A stretch of 64,000 bases of DNA from CAVRXZ01 sp963773035 (GTDB lineage: Bacteria > Acidobacteriota > Vicinamibacteria > Vicinamibacterales > CAVVIG01): the NCBI GenBank assembly GCA_963773035.1, contig CAVYZX010000022.1, forward strand, positions 62,001-126,000. Reading direction: 5' to 3'. The notes below the pieces were generated by a model. It saw only the letters and a list, made by a program, of their open reading frames with translations. It was not told the DNA's origin and made no database searches. Made by a program: the position numbers and the translations under genes. The stretch's first letter is position 1, and each line of letters begins with the position of its first letter. Positions 33,932 through 42,362 of this stretch are shown here, piece after piece.

Positions 33932-36900
33932 CGCATCGATCTCAAGGCCTCGAGATCGGTGAGTCGATCCGGGTTCTTCCGACTTACCCGTTCTTCCTCG
34001 CGCGGTCCGCACACGGGACGGAAATCGCACCACGTGCAGGCGCGCTCGGCGGGGGCGGCCGGAAGAAATCCCGTTTCGACTGCCCGATCGACCATCGTCA
34101 AAGCCTGAATACCCTGATTGCGGGTGTAGTCGTTGATCGGAATCTCGAGCTCCACGAAACCGCCGGCGGTGGTCGAATAGAACAAGCGACCCGCGGTCAC
34201 CTTTTTGCCCAATCCGCGCTCGATGGCGACGCTGTACAAGACCGGTTGCAAAACCGACCCGCCGCCGACAATCAGATCAGGAGTCGATCGGTTCTTGCCG
34301 GTCTTGTGATCGGTCACCCGCAGCACGTCGAGATCGGCGCGCCGTTCGATGAGATCCACTGACCCTCGAAGAACGAACCGCTCGTCGAGGACGATTGGCT
34401 CTTTCAAGCTCTCGGGATCCCTTCCTTCGTCGCTCAGACCGAAGCTGAACTCGAAGTAGGTGGGTACCCAGACCCCAGCGTCAGCCAGTTTTTGAACCCA
34501 AATGCCAAGATCGCGGCGCAATTCCTCGATCTCGTCATGCCAGACACGGTCGATCGCTGGAGCCAGCATCTCGGAGTACTCGGCGGCGACTTTGTCGAGC
34601 ACGGTGGTCAGGACTTCGACAGCTCGCGGCAATTTATCCCGATCGATGGGCAGTTCACCCGCCGACTTCATCGCTCGCAGGAATTCGGCCTGAGCTTTGT
34701 GGTACAGGCTTCCACGTGTGAGCGGGTCGAGGCGCACGACAGGCTCGGGCTCGTCCCACGGCTCGAGTCGATGAATGGTCGATAGCAGGAATTGATAGGG
34801 GCAGACGGAAAAACGCTGGAGCGCGGACAAGGAGTAGGGTCGCTTGTCCAAACGCTGCCTGGCCATGACGTCGGCGATTCCCGGCGTGACCTTCAGCAAC
34901 CCGTCGCTCGAGGACCAGGCCTTCTGGCTGCGCTTCCAGCGGCTGATCACCGACCGTCGCAGCGCCTCATTCAGGCCGAGAAGGTAGTGCGCGCGTCCCC
35001 TGAGCGCGGCGGCGGTCGAAGGATGCGTATCGAGCAGCGGCTTGAGCACGGCCAAATCGTGCTCGAGATCGTCGATCGCCCGATCCGGATCCTTCGGCGC
35101 CGGCCACGCAAGGCTGGCGGCCCCTTCTTCCGCCGCTTCCGCGGCAAGAACTCTGTGGTCGGGTACACGGCCGGTGATCGCTCGCATCACATCGAGCGCA
35201 TAGAAAGACGGCACGCGCGCCCGCGTTTCGGCAACGTCCAAGCGCGGGTACGACAGGTAGAGCCGCTCGGTCGCAGCGCCAATCGCAATCTTCAATAACA
35301 GCCGCTCCGCGGTCCCGCGCTCCTCCTGCCCAATCAGTTCGGGGCCGAGCGCGCGGCGCCGCCTATCCAGCAACAACGGGTCTTCGCGAGGCCGCTGCGG
35401 AACCACGCGTTCGGCGAGTCCAGGCACGAACACCACACGGAAACTGCGGCCCCGCGCCTGATGCGAAGTGCCGACGAACAATCGGCCGTATCGGCGTTGC
35501 GGAGGATCCCAGTCGAGCGTGACCAGCCGATCGTGCAAAACGTCGCGAGCTTCCTCGAGCAAGACGGGACCAACGTCGGCCATCGGTCGGAGATCTGCCA
35601 GCGTTTGCAGGACCCTAAGTGGCCGTCGCAGGGCCCGCGTCGCAAGCGCATCGAAGCGATCGAGCCACTCGCCCCAGGTGGCGCGCTCGGGCCACTCGGC
35701 CAGCTCGTCGATAATCGGCAGCGTGAACTGACGCAGATGCACGAGATTTCTGAGATCGCGCTCGAGGCTGGCAATGCGCGGAGACTCAGGCTCATCACGG
35801 GCTAATTCCGACATGCGATAGCGATAGTCGGCCGCGAGCCCGTCGAGACGGCGGCGCCATCTGGCTTTCCCGTCCGCACGAGTCCGTCCTCCGACAACGG
35901 CCGACTCGACAATCAGTTCTTCCCACTTCCAAGGCGACCTCAGGGTGCCGGCCACCACAGCGTCGTCGTCCGAATCAGCAACCGCAGGGCTAGAGCCCTG
36001 CGCCACACCGTCACCGTCGACAGGATCGCTGTCGGTTGTGGCGCGACCCTTGAGGGTCGCGAATACGTCGTCGTCCGGGACCACGACCGATGGCGCACCA
36101 ACACCCTGTTCCCCGAGTTGAGGCACCTGACCGAGCGAGAGGTATTCGTCGAATCGCTTGGCCGACAGACCATCGACCGCGCACGACAGCAGGGCAAGAA
36201 ACGCACGGCCTGCAGGGTGGGGGCGCCTGGTGCCGCGATCGAAGTAGGCAGGGACGCCACCGCGCGCGCATGCGTGTTCGAGGAGACCGAGATATTGGAG
36301 CGGAACTCGCAGGAACACAGCCATTTCATCGAACGGAACGCCGCGAGTCGCTTCGTCGAGCACCCGGCGCACGATCTCGATCGCTTCGCGGCCTTCTCCC
36401 GGAGCGGAGAACAACCGGACGTCGCCGTTTCGTTCGCGCTCGGGCGGGCGATCGAGGGTAAACACATGCCGCCGAAGCGTCGCCAGATCGGAAGTATCGC
36501 TTTCGTCCAGCCGTTCGACCGTTCCGCCTAGTTTCGTGAGAGCCCCGATGGCAAACTCGTCACCATCCGGGCAGGTCGCCAGCACATCTGGTGACTGTCC
36601 AATCAGCGCCTCTCCGAATTCGCGCTCCGCGCGCGAATCGAATGGAACATCAAGCAGCAGAATGGGTAACGTTGCCCATCGGTTCCGGCCCGACCGAGAG
36701 GCGTCGGCTGCAAGGCGAAACAAGCTGGCCCTGTCGTCGACTCCAGCTTGCGTAAGTCGTTCCTCGATGCGCGCCAGAAGGCGTCCGATGTCCGCATTGG
36801 CACTATCGCCACGACGCTGCTGGGCCAATCGACTCGGTTCCATGCCGGCCAGTCGAAGCTCGTGGACCGTTCGCGACAATGCCTTCGGAAACCCGGGCAT

Positions 36901-37236
36901 CGAGGCAACAGGCCCGAAGTAGTCCAGTTCGCGCTCCGCCATCGCGTCGAAGACCGCACGTGCTGCAACGGCTTCAGCCCCGACCTGCGTTGCAGGCAGT
37001 CGGCGTGACCGCGGAAGGATCGCAGCCGCGGACCTGGCGGCAAGCTCCGTCAAGCTGAAGCGAGTGAGTCCGAAGGTCGCGGCTCTCGAGAGGGCCGCAG
37101 CCCGGGCGAGATCGTCGGCCGCGCCGCGGGAGGCACCGACGATGACAACTTCAGATCCAGGTGGACGATCGGCGAGGAACTGCTGCGCGGCGGCAAGTCG
37201 CCGGGCAGCCGACGTGGACGAAACGATGCGAAGCAT
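33928..37236 (-). CDS. addB: AddB-like Fe-S helicase-nuclease subunit
   Basis: The 1102-residue partner of AddA ends in a nuclease domain with an iron-sulfur cluster: a first Cys in QRFSVCPYQFLLS and a C-terminal triplet CTWCDFRPVC, enclosing LRVTDHKTGK with the nuclease Asp and Lys. This fold is AddB-like. The N-terminal Walker A region is degenerate (VIVGASRGAADDLAR replaces GxxGxGKT), so helicase activity of this subunit is doubtful; AddB helicase is also inactive in B. subtilis. It precedes and overlaps addA. The start ATG 37236 gives the expected MLRIVSSTSAARRLA strand. Confidence 0.88.
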   Translation of the reverse strand: MLRIVSSTSAARRLAAAQQFLADRPPGSEVVIVGASRGAADDLARAAALSRAATFGLTRFSLTELAARSAAAILPRSRRLPATQVGAEAVAARAVFDAMAERELDYFGPVASMPGFPKALSRTVHELRLAGMEPSRLAQQRRGDSANADIGRLLARIEERLTQAGVDDRASLFRLAADASRSGRNRWATLPILLLDVPFDSRAEREFGEALIGQSPDVLATCPDGDEFAIGALTKLGGTVERLDESDTSDLATLRRHVFTLDRPPERERNGDVRLFSAPGEGREAIEIVRRVLDEATRGVPFDEMAVFLRVPLQYLGLLEHACARGGVPAYFDRGTRRPHPAGRAFLALLSCAVDGLSAKRFDEYLSLGQVPQLGEQGVGAPSVVVPDDDVFATLKGRATTDSDPVDGDGVAQGSSPAVADSDDDAVVAGTLRSPWKWEELIVESAVVGGRTRADGKARWRRRLDGLAADYRYRMSELARDEPESPRIASLERDLRNLVHLRQFTLPIIDELAEWPERATWGEWLDRFDALATRALRRPLRVLQTLADLRPMADVGPVLLEEARDVLHDRLVTLDWDPPQRRYGRLFVGTSHQARGRSFRVVFVPGLAERVVPQRPREDPLLLDRRRRALGPELIGQEERGTAERLLLKIAIGAATERLYLSYPRLDVAETRARVPSFYALDVMRAITGRVPDHRVLAAEAAEEGAASLAWPAPKDPDRAIDDLEHDLAVLKPLLDTHPSTAAALRGRAHYLLGLNEALRRSVISRWKRSQKAWSSSDGLLKVTPGIADVMARQRLDKRPYSLSALQRFSVCPYQFLLSTIHRLEPWDEPEPVVRLDPLTRGSLYHKAQAEFLRAMKSAGELPIDRDKLPRAVEVLTTVLDKVAAEYSEMLAPAIDRVWHDEIEELRRDLGIWVQKLADAGVWVPTYFEFSFGLSDEGRDPESLKEPIVLDERFVLRGSVDLIERRADLDVLRVTDHKTGKNRSTPDLIVGGGSVLQPVLYSVAIERGLGKKVTAGRLFYSTTAGGFVELEIPINDYTRNQGIQALTMVDRAVETGFLPAAPAERACTWCDFRPVCGPREEERVSRKNPDRLTDLEALRSMR

Positions 37237-37276
37237 GGTCTATCGTGATCCCGGACACCATGCCGGGCTATCGGAG

Positions 37277-37295
37277 CCGGCGCGTCCCGCGCCGG
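37277..37295. repeat. GC-rich hairpin between addB and the divergent hypothetical gene
   Basis: ccggcgcg (37277-37284) pairs perfectly with cgcgccgg (37288-37295) around a 3-base loop. There is no T-tract on either side. It may be a leader structure or REP-type element. Confidence 0.4.
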
Positions 37296-37385
37296 ACGGT
37301 TTCAACAAGGCCGGGCAGAACCCGGTTTGGTTAAAGGTAGAATTCAAATGGCAAGAGTTCAAGTACAAATTCAGGAGCGTCACAC

Positions 37386-37769
37386 ATGGCCGACGGAGAC
37401 AGCACGATCACCCTTGCCGAATTGGACGCGCGGCTTCGCGAGGTGGAAGCCATGCAGGAGCTCATTCTGCGCCTGCTCAGCACCAGGAAGCCGCTCGACG
37501 ACGTTCTTGACCACTACGGCGCAACCGACACCCAAGGCCGCGCCTTTTACAAATTGCTGGACGAAATGGCTACCCGCGCCAAGGGCCGGGAGCAGGATCG
37601 GCCGACGTTCGGATACTTCAATAATCAGGTCGCCGTAATCTTTCCGGCACTGCGGGGCGATCGCGACTTCATCGCCCTGGTAATTGATACGATGCGAATC
37701 GAGCGCTCCATCTATCGGGATCTCTACACATATATGTCCGCCCAGGGATGGCCCCAATGGGATGCGTGA
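37386..37769 (+). CDS. Hypothetical protein, 127 residues
   Basis: The protein is mostly helical and charged: a leading coil (ITLAELDARLREVEAMQELILRLLSTR), then a C-terminal region (DRPTFGYFNNQVAVIFPALRGDRDFIALVIDTMRIERSIYRDLYTYMSAQGW). No family, signal or TM helix is recognised. An AGGAG ribosome site is 8 bases before ATG 37386. It lies just upstream of the DUF2177-type membrane gene in the same direction. Confidence 0.65.
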   Translation: MADGDSTITLAELDARLREVEAMQELILRLLSTRKPLDDVLDHYGATDTQGRAFYKLLDEMATRAKGREQDRPTFGYFNNQVAVIFPALRGDRDFIALVIDTMRIERSIYRDLYTYMSAQGWPQWDA

Positions 37770-37785
37770 AGAGCCCCACGTTAGG

Positions 37786-38190
37786 ATGACCCATCGATTC
37801 GACTTGTTCCTGATGGCGCTGGTCATCGTTGGCCTGCTCGATGGCCTCTGGCTTGGCGTTGTGATGAGCGCGTTCTATCGTTCTCAGCTGTCCTTGATCG
37901 CCCGCATGTCGGGCAACAGGCTGGCGCCACTGTGGACGCCAGCCCTTCTCGTCTACGTCCTTCTGGCGCTCGGCATCGTTGTGTTCGTGTTGCCACGAAC
38001 CCCCGACGAGGCGCCTATCGTGCGCGGTGCGCTTTTCGGGCTCGTAGTCTACGGCGTCTACGACCTGTCCAACCTCTCGAACTTGAAGCGCGGGCCGGTC
38101 CTGCTGACCGCAGTCGATATCGCCTGGGGGGCGGTTGCCTCTGCTGCCACTACGTGGCTGGTCGCGACCGGACACCGGTTCTTGCACTAG
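37786..38190 (+). CDS. DUF2177-family membrane protein
   Basis: The 134-residue protein has four predicted helices. It starts FDLFLMALVIVGLLDGLWLGVVM and includes LFGLVVYGVYDLSNLSNLKR and VDIAWGAVASAATTWLV, matching the DUF2177 pattern (LDxxWLG, YDxTNxxTL). The function is unknown. I set the start at 37786 (MTHRFDLF) because family members begin close to the first helix; the frame runs upstream to 37684 over the previous gene. It lies in the same direction as the previous gene and the phosphoribosyltransferase gene 28 bp later. Confidence 0.8.
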   Translation: MTHRFDLFLMALVIVGLLDGLWLGVVMSAFYRSQLSLIARMSGNRLAPLWTPALLVYVLLALGIVVFVLPRTPDEAPIVRGALFGLVVYGVYDLSNLSNLKRGPVLLTAVDIAWGAVASAATTWLVATGHRFLH

Positions 38191-38217
38191 GAGAGTGCGG
38201 CGGGAACGCCCCACCTA

Positions 38218-38865
38218 ATGAGATTCCGTGATCGGACTGACGCGGGTCGCCAGCTCGCCGCCCGGCTGACCGCTTATGCCGCACGGGATGACGTCGTCGT
38301 TCTCGGCCTTCCCCGCGGCGGCGTAGCTGTCGGGATCGAGGTCGCTCGTTCGTTGCGTGTCCCCTTCGATGTCTTTCTCGTCCGTAAGCTCGGCGTCCCA
38401 GGTCACCCCGAACTGGCGATGGGGGCCATCGCTGCCGGCGGCGTGCGTGTCCTCAGCGAGGAGTTGCTTCGAGAGCTTGCCATCTCCAACACCGTGGTCG
38501 ATCAGGCAACCGCACGCGAGCGCCTGGAACTCGAGAGGCGCGATCGGCTTTATCGCGGCGATCGTCCCAGTCCTGTGCTGACCGACCGCACGGTGATCGT
38601 GGTTGACGACGGCCTCGCCACCGGATCGACGATGGAAGCTGCGGTCGCGGCCGTGCGGCAGCACCAACCCGCCAGCATCCTGGTAGCGGTCCCCGTTGGT
38701 GCTCCCGAAACATGCCATCGACTGAAACGAATCGCTGACGAGGCTATCTGCTTGGAAAGCCCGGAGCCTTTCACGGCTGTCGGTCTATGGTACGACCGGT
38801 TCGATCAATTGAGCGATGCGGAAGTCATCGAACTACTTCGGCAGGCCGGTCCTTCGTCAAGTTAG
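38218..38865 (+). CDS. Phosphoribosyltransferase-domain protein
   Basis: The 215-residue type I PRTase fold carries the PRPP-binding loop VIVVDDGLATGSTMEAAV near residue 125 and the early strand DDVVVLGLPRGGVAVGIEVAR. VFLVRKLGVPGHPELAMGAIA is characteristic of a widespread small PRTase group often fused to or next to hydrolases. The substrate is unassigned; nucleobase salvage or a regulatory role are both possible. It is convergent with the acyl-AMP ligase gene (9 bp). Confidence 0.85.
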   Translation: MRFRDRTDAGRQLAARLTAYAARDDVVVLGLPRGGVAVGIEVARSLRVPFDVFLVRKLGVPGHPELAMGAIAAGGVRVLSEELLRELAISNTVVDQATARERLELERRDRLYRGDRPSPVLTDRTVIVVDDGLATGSTMEAAVAAVRQHQPASILVAVPVGAPETCHRLKRIADEAICLESPEPFTAVGLWYDRFDQLSDAEVIELLRQAGPSSS

Positions 38866-38874
38866 CAAGCCAGG

Positions 38875-40575
38875 TCAACCCGCGCCCTCACAACTTAGCA
38901 GCGCACCTGACTCGAAGCGCGCTTTGATCGCGGCCCGCTGGACCTTGCCACTCGTCGTTCGAGTGATGGTGCCCTTCTCCACCAACAGAACCTCATCAAC
39001 CGGCAGACCACAAGCGTCGACGATCCGTTGACGGATTGCGCTGGCAAGCCCATCTGTCGACCTCGAACTGATTGGCTCTGCGACGATCACGACGCGATCG
39101 CTCGCTCCCGGACGACTTGTCCCAAATGCCACAACACGGCCGCGCCGAATACCGGGCAAATCGTCGATCGCCCACTCGAGGTCCTGCGGATGATACTTGC
39201 GGCCGTGGATGACGACGACATCTTTGATGCGGCCGCAGACGAACAATTCGCCGTCACTCAGGTATCCGAGATCGCCGGTATGCAGCCACCCGTCTCGAAT
39301 CGTCTCGGCAGTCAGTGCCTCATCGTTGAAGTAGCCCAGCATCAACGACGGGCCCGCAAGTGTGATCTCGCCGATGGCGCGCTCCTTCACCGCGCTCCCG
39401 TGCTCGTCGACGATGCGGATGTCGTGGCCAGGTAGTGGGCCGCCGCAGCTCACGACGGTCACACGTTCCGCCTCAGTCCCTTCAGCAAGTGTGGCGACAG
39501 CGCGTTCGGCGATGTCGTCTGCGCGAAGGTGCTCGAGGCGCATGATCCGATTCGACGGCGCCAAGGTCGCAGCGAGCACGTGCTCCGCAAGACCGTAGCT
39601 GGGCACGAAGCTCGTTTCGCGAAAGCCGGTACCGCGGAGCCTCGCGGCAAAAGCCGCCAGTGTAGGAGCATGAATCGGCTCCCCACCACAGCCGGCGACG
39701 CGCCAACTCGACAAGTCCATGCCTTCGAGGTCTCGATCGGTTACCCGACGCACGCATAAGTCATACGCGAAGTTGGGCGCGAAGCTCACGGATGCGTGAT
39801 GCTGGGAGATCGCGCGCAACCAGGTTCCAGGCCGCTTCACGAAACTTTCCGGGGTCAGCAGGACCATCGGCCTTCGGAAATACATCGCACCAAGAGCCAT
39901 GCCGACCAGTCCCATGTCGTGATACAGCGGCAGCCAGCTGACACCGACGTCCGAAGCCGACACCCCGAGACCGGCCGGACCGTTGATCGCGTCGATGTTC
40001 GCCGACAAGTTGCGATGCGTGATCGCCACGCCCTTTGGCGCAGACGTCGAACCGGAGGTGAATTGGACGAACGCAGTGTCGTGGATCGACACAAGAGGTC
40101 GATCGAACTCTCCGCCAGTCCCGTCCCCATCACTTGAAGTCGGTGAATCGAGATCGGCGTAGGAAATAACGAGGAGGCTACCGTCGGTTCCTCGCAGCCT
40201 TTCCAAAGCTGGAGCGAGCTTCGACGTCGTCACGACGGCGCGCGCGCCCGCTGCACAGGCAACTCTCGACGTCGCCTCCAGATAGGAGCGCAGATCAGAA
40301 ACGATCGCCGGTGGATAGAGAGAAGCCGGAATAAGGCCGGCCAGCGACGAACCGAAAAGAGCACTGAGAAATTGTTCGGAGTCGCCGATAACGAGGGCGA
40401 CGAGATCGCCGGGTTGCAGCCCCTTGCTTCGAAGCGCGCCTGCGACTCGGCGCGCCGAGTTCAGCATTTGCGCATACGAACGTCGAGACTCGGTCTGCTG
40501 GCCGCCAAACGTGTATCCCTCGCCCGATTGTGAGGCCTCGAGGAGGGCTTCTGGGAGAGTACGCGGCCGACCCAT
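38875..40575 (-). CDS. Fatty-acyl-AMP ligase (FAAL/FadD32-like)
   Basis: The 566-residue adenylate-forming enzyme has FVQFTSGSTSAPKGVAITHRNL (P-loop A3), VGVSWLPLYHDMGLVG (typical of FAALs), PSYGLAEHVLAAT (A5), the hinge LHTGDLGYLSDGELFVCGRIKDVVVIHGRKYHPQDLEWAI and a C-terminal catalytic Lys in TTSGKVQRAAI. FAALs activate fatty acids as acyl-AMP and pass them to an acyl carrier protein rather than CoA. The directly upstream ACP gene overlaps it by TGATG, which supports that role. No polyketide or peptide synthetase is in the window. Confidence 0.9.
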   Translation of the reverse strand: MGRPRTLPEALLEASQSGEGYTFGGQQTESRRSYAQMLNSARRVAGALRSKGLQPGDLVALVIGDSEQFLSALFGSSLAGLIPASLYPPAIVSDLRSYLEATSRVACAAGARAVVTTSKLAPALERLRGTDGSLLVISYADLDSPTSSDGDGTGGEFDRPLVSIHDTAFVQFTSGSTSAPKGVAITHRNLSANIDAINGPAGLGVSASDVGVSWLPLYHDMGLVGMALGAMYFRRPMVLLTPESFVKRPGTWLRAISQHHASVSFAPNFAYDLCVRRVTDRDLEGMDLSSWRVAGCGGEPIHAPTLAAFAARLRGTGFRETSFVPSYGLAEHVLAATLAPSNRIMRLEHLRADDIAERAVATLAEGTEAERVTVVSCGGPLPGHDIRIVDEHGSAVKERAIGEITLAGPSLMLGYFNDEALTAETIRDGWLHTGDLGYLSDGELFVCGRIKDVVVIHGRKYHPQDLEWAIDDLPGIRRGRVVAFGTSRPGASDRVVIVAEPISSRSTDGLASAIRQRIVDACGLPVDEVLLVEKGTITRTTSGKVQRAAIKARFESGALLSCEGAG

Positions 40576-40832
40576 CAGGCGTCCTGCCGGCCGTCGACCA
40601 GCGCCGCAATGCGCGCCACGACCTGCGCGACGGTTCTCGTAGCGGTCACCTCGTCGAGCGGAATCGCGATGTCGAATCGACCTTCGAGCTCGGCGAGGAC
40701 CTCCATAACCTGCAGCGAATCGAAACCAAGATCAGCCACGAGATCGCTCTCGAGTGTTGGCTCGATTGGACGCCGGCTTACTTCTTTCAGCACGTCAATC
40801 ACGGTCTGCTGGACGGCACCAAGGGCGCGCAT
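40575..40832 (-). CDS. Acyl carrier protein
   Basis: The 85-residue protein has the phosphopantetheine site LVADLGFDSLQVMEVLAELE, with attachment Ser39, and a normal four-helix ACP length. I place the start at 40832 (MRALGAVQQTVIDVL) as the family begins there; the frame extends to 40922 but would encode a long basic unrelated N-terminus. It is coupled to the FAAL gene and is the likely acceptor of the activated fatty acid. It is divergent from the FAD oxidase gene. Confidence 0.85.
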   Translation of the reverse strand: MRALGAVQQTVIDVLKEVSRRPIEPTLESDLVADLGFDSLQVMEVLAELEGRFDIAIPLDEVTATRTVAQVVARIAALVDGRQDA

Positions 40833-40884
40833 GCGTGGGCAATGGCAAGAATAGCGCCCGAAAATTCGTTCCCGCAAGCCCGCG

Positions 40885-40890
40885 TATAAT
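40885..40890 (+). promoter_or_regulatory. Consensus -10 box upstream of the FAD-linked oxidase gene
   Basis: A perfect TATAAT lies 30 bases before ATG 40921. The -35 region at the expected spacing is poor (aaattc), so promoter strength is uncertain. Confidence 0.4.
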
Positions 40891-40920
40891 CGAATGATTC
40901 GCGCGGAGCCGACCTGACCC

Positions 40921-42315
40921 ATGCCTCACGTTGAGACTGCAATCGAAGCTGCATTCGAGAACCTCAAGGCGCTACTGGGCGGACGCGCGAGCGTCGCGGC
41001 AGCCGTTCGCGAACAGCATAGCCACGATGAGTCGTATCACACGCCGGCCGCGCCGGATATCGTCTGCTTCCCGGTCAGCACCGATGAAGTTTCGGCGATT
41101 TTGACGATCAGCGCCGCGCACCAGGTCCCTGTCATTCCCTTCGGAGCCGGAACTTCCCTCGAAGGCCACGTCAATGCGATTCGCGGCGGGATTACCATCG
41201 ATCTTCGCGAGATGAACAAGGTGCTGCGTGTCAGCGCCGAAGACATGGATGCAACCGTCGAGGCTGGCGTCACCCGATTGCAGCTGAACAAAGCCCTCCG
41301 CAACACCGGAGTGATGTTCACCGTCGATCCCGGAGCCGATAGCTCGATCGGCGGCATGACTGCCACTCGAGCGTCGGGTACAACGGCCGTGCGTTACGGC
41401 ACGATGCGCGAGAACGTCTTGGGATTGACCGTCGTGTTGCCAAACGGTCGGGTGATCAAGACCGGCACCCGGGCCAGAAAATCGTCGGCCGGCTACGACC
41501 TCACCCGGCTTTTCGTCGGATCGGAGGGAACCCTGGGCGTCATCACCGAGGTGACGGTTCGTCTTCACCCGGTGCCCGAGGCGGTGTCGTCGGCTGTGTG
41601 TTTCTTCGACTCGATGGAAGGCGCCGTGGACACGGTCATCGCGGCGCTCCAACTCGGCGTGCCGGTCGCCCGCATGGAACTGCTCGACGAGACCCAGATG
41701 GACGCCGTCAATCGATATTCGAAGACGAGCTACGCGGTTGCGCCAACGCTGTTCTTGGAATTCCACAGCGACACCCAGGCTCACGTAGCGCAACAGGCGG
41801 AAACCTTACAGTCTTTGGCCGCCGAACGCGGCGGGCACGATTTTCAGTGGGCCACGCTCTTGGAGGACAGGGAAAAACTTTGGCGGGCCCGTCACGACAC
41901 TCTGTACGCCTCGCTCGCTCTGCGTCCCAACTGCCGGGCCTGGATCACCGACGTCTGCGTTCCAATCTCCCGTTTGGCCGAGTGCATCCTCGAAACGAGA
42001 CAGGACAACGCAACCGCTCCGTTTCCGATCTCACTCGTCGGACACGTCGGCGATGGAAATTTTCACTTGATCTATCTCTTGAACATGGCGGACCCGTCCG
42101 AACTTGCCGCCGCCGGCCAACTGAACGAACGCCTCGTCATGCGGGCGCTGCGTTTGGGGGGAACGTGTACCGGCGAGCACGGTGTCGGTGTCGGCAAGAT
42201 GAAATATCTCGAAGTCGAGCACGGTCCGGCGGCCCTCGATCTGATGCGCACGCTCAAGCGCGCCCTGGACCCGGATAACCGGATGAATCCGGGGAAGATG
42301 CTGGTCGTTGACTAG
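40921..42315 (+). CDS. FAD-linked oxidase, D-lactate dehydrogenase/GlcD type
   Basis: The 464-residue protein has a PCMH FAD-binding domain with VIPFGAGTSLEGH, VTVEAGVTRLQLN-like and GGMTATRASGTTAVRYGTM. Its C-terminal oxidase domain has HVGDGNFHLIYL and GTCTGEHGVGVGKMKYLE, plus DPDNRMNPGK near the end. This is the cytochrome-type D-lactate dehydrogenase and glycolate oxidase GlcD group. It oxidises a 2-hydroxy acid and feeds electrons to the respiratory chain. GlcE and GlcF partners are absent, which favours a single-subunit D-lactate dehydrogenase. Confidence 0.88.
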   Translation: MPHVETAIEAAFENLKALLGGRASVAAAVREQHSHDESYHTPAAPDIVCFPVSTDEVSAILTISAAHQVPVIPFGAGTSLEGHVNAIRGGITIDLREMNKVLRVSAEDMDATVEAGVTRLQLNKALRNTGVMFTVDPGADSSIGGMTATRASGTTAVRYGTMRENVLGLTVVLPNGRVIKTGTRARKSSAGYDLTRLFVGSEGTLGVITEVTVRLHPVPEAVSSAVCFFDSMEGAVDTVIAALQLGVPVARMELLDETQMDAVNRYSKTSYAVAPTLFLEFHSDTQAHVAQQAETLQSLAAERGGHDFQWATLLEDREKLWRARHDTLYASLALRPNCRAWITDVCVPISRLAECILETRQDNATAPFPISLVGHVGDGNFHLIYLLNMADPSELAAAGQLNERLVMRALRLGGTCTGEHGVGVGKMKYLEVEHGPAALDLMRTLKRALDPDNRMNPGKMLVVD

Positions 42316-42362
42316 TTCACGCAACGAAATCACTCGTGTGCGGCTCACGCGGAGGTTCTCAC

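Noticed and set aside
33932..34033. Extended N-terminus for the AddA-like gene
   Set aside because: ATG 33931 makes an ATGA overlap and puts Walker A at the normal distance; the extension is basic and unrelated.
30371..37236. Novel anti-phage defence system
   Set aside because: The helicase-nuclease pair shows the full AddAB signature, including the Fe-S nuclease, which is standard recombination repair; no other defence gene is near.
37327..37638. 103-residue frame overlapping the 127-residue gene
   Set aside because: The AGGAG site and coding-like composition belong to the frame starting at 37386; this one ends in an Arg/Pro-rich tail typical of out-of-frame reading.
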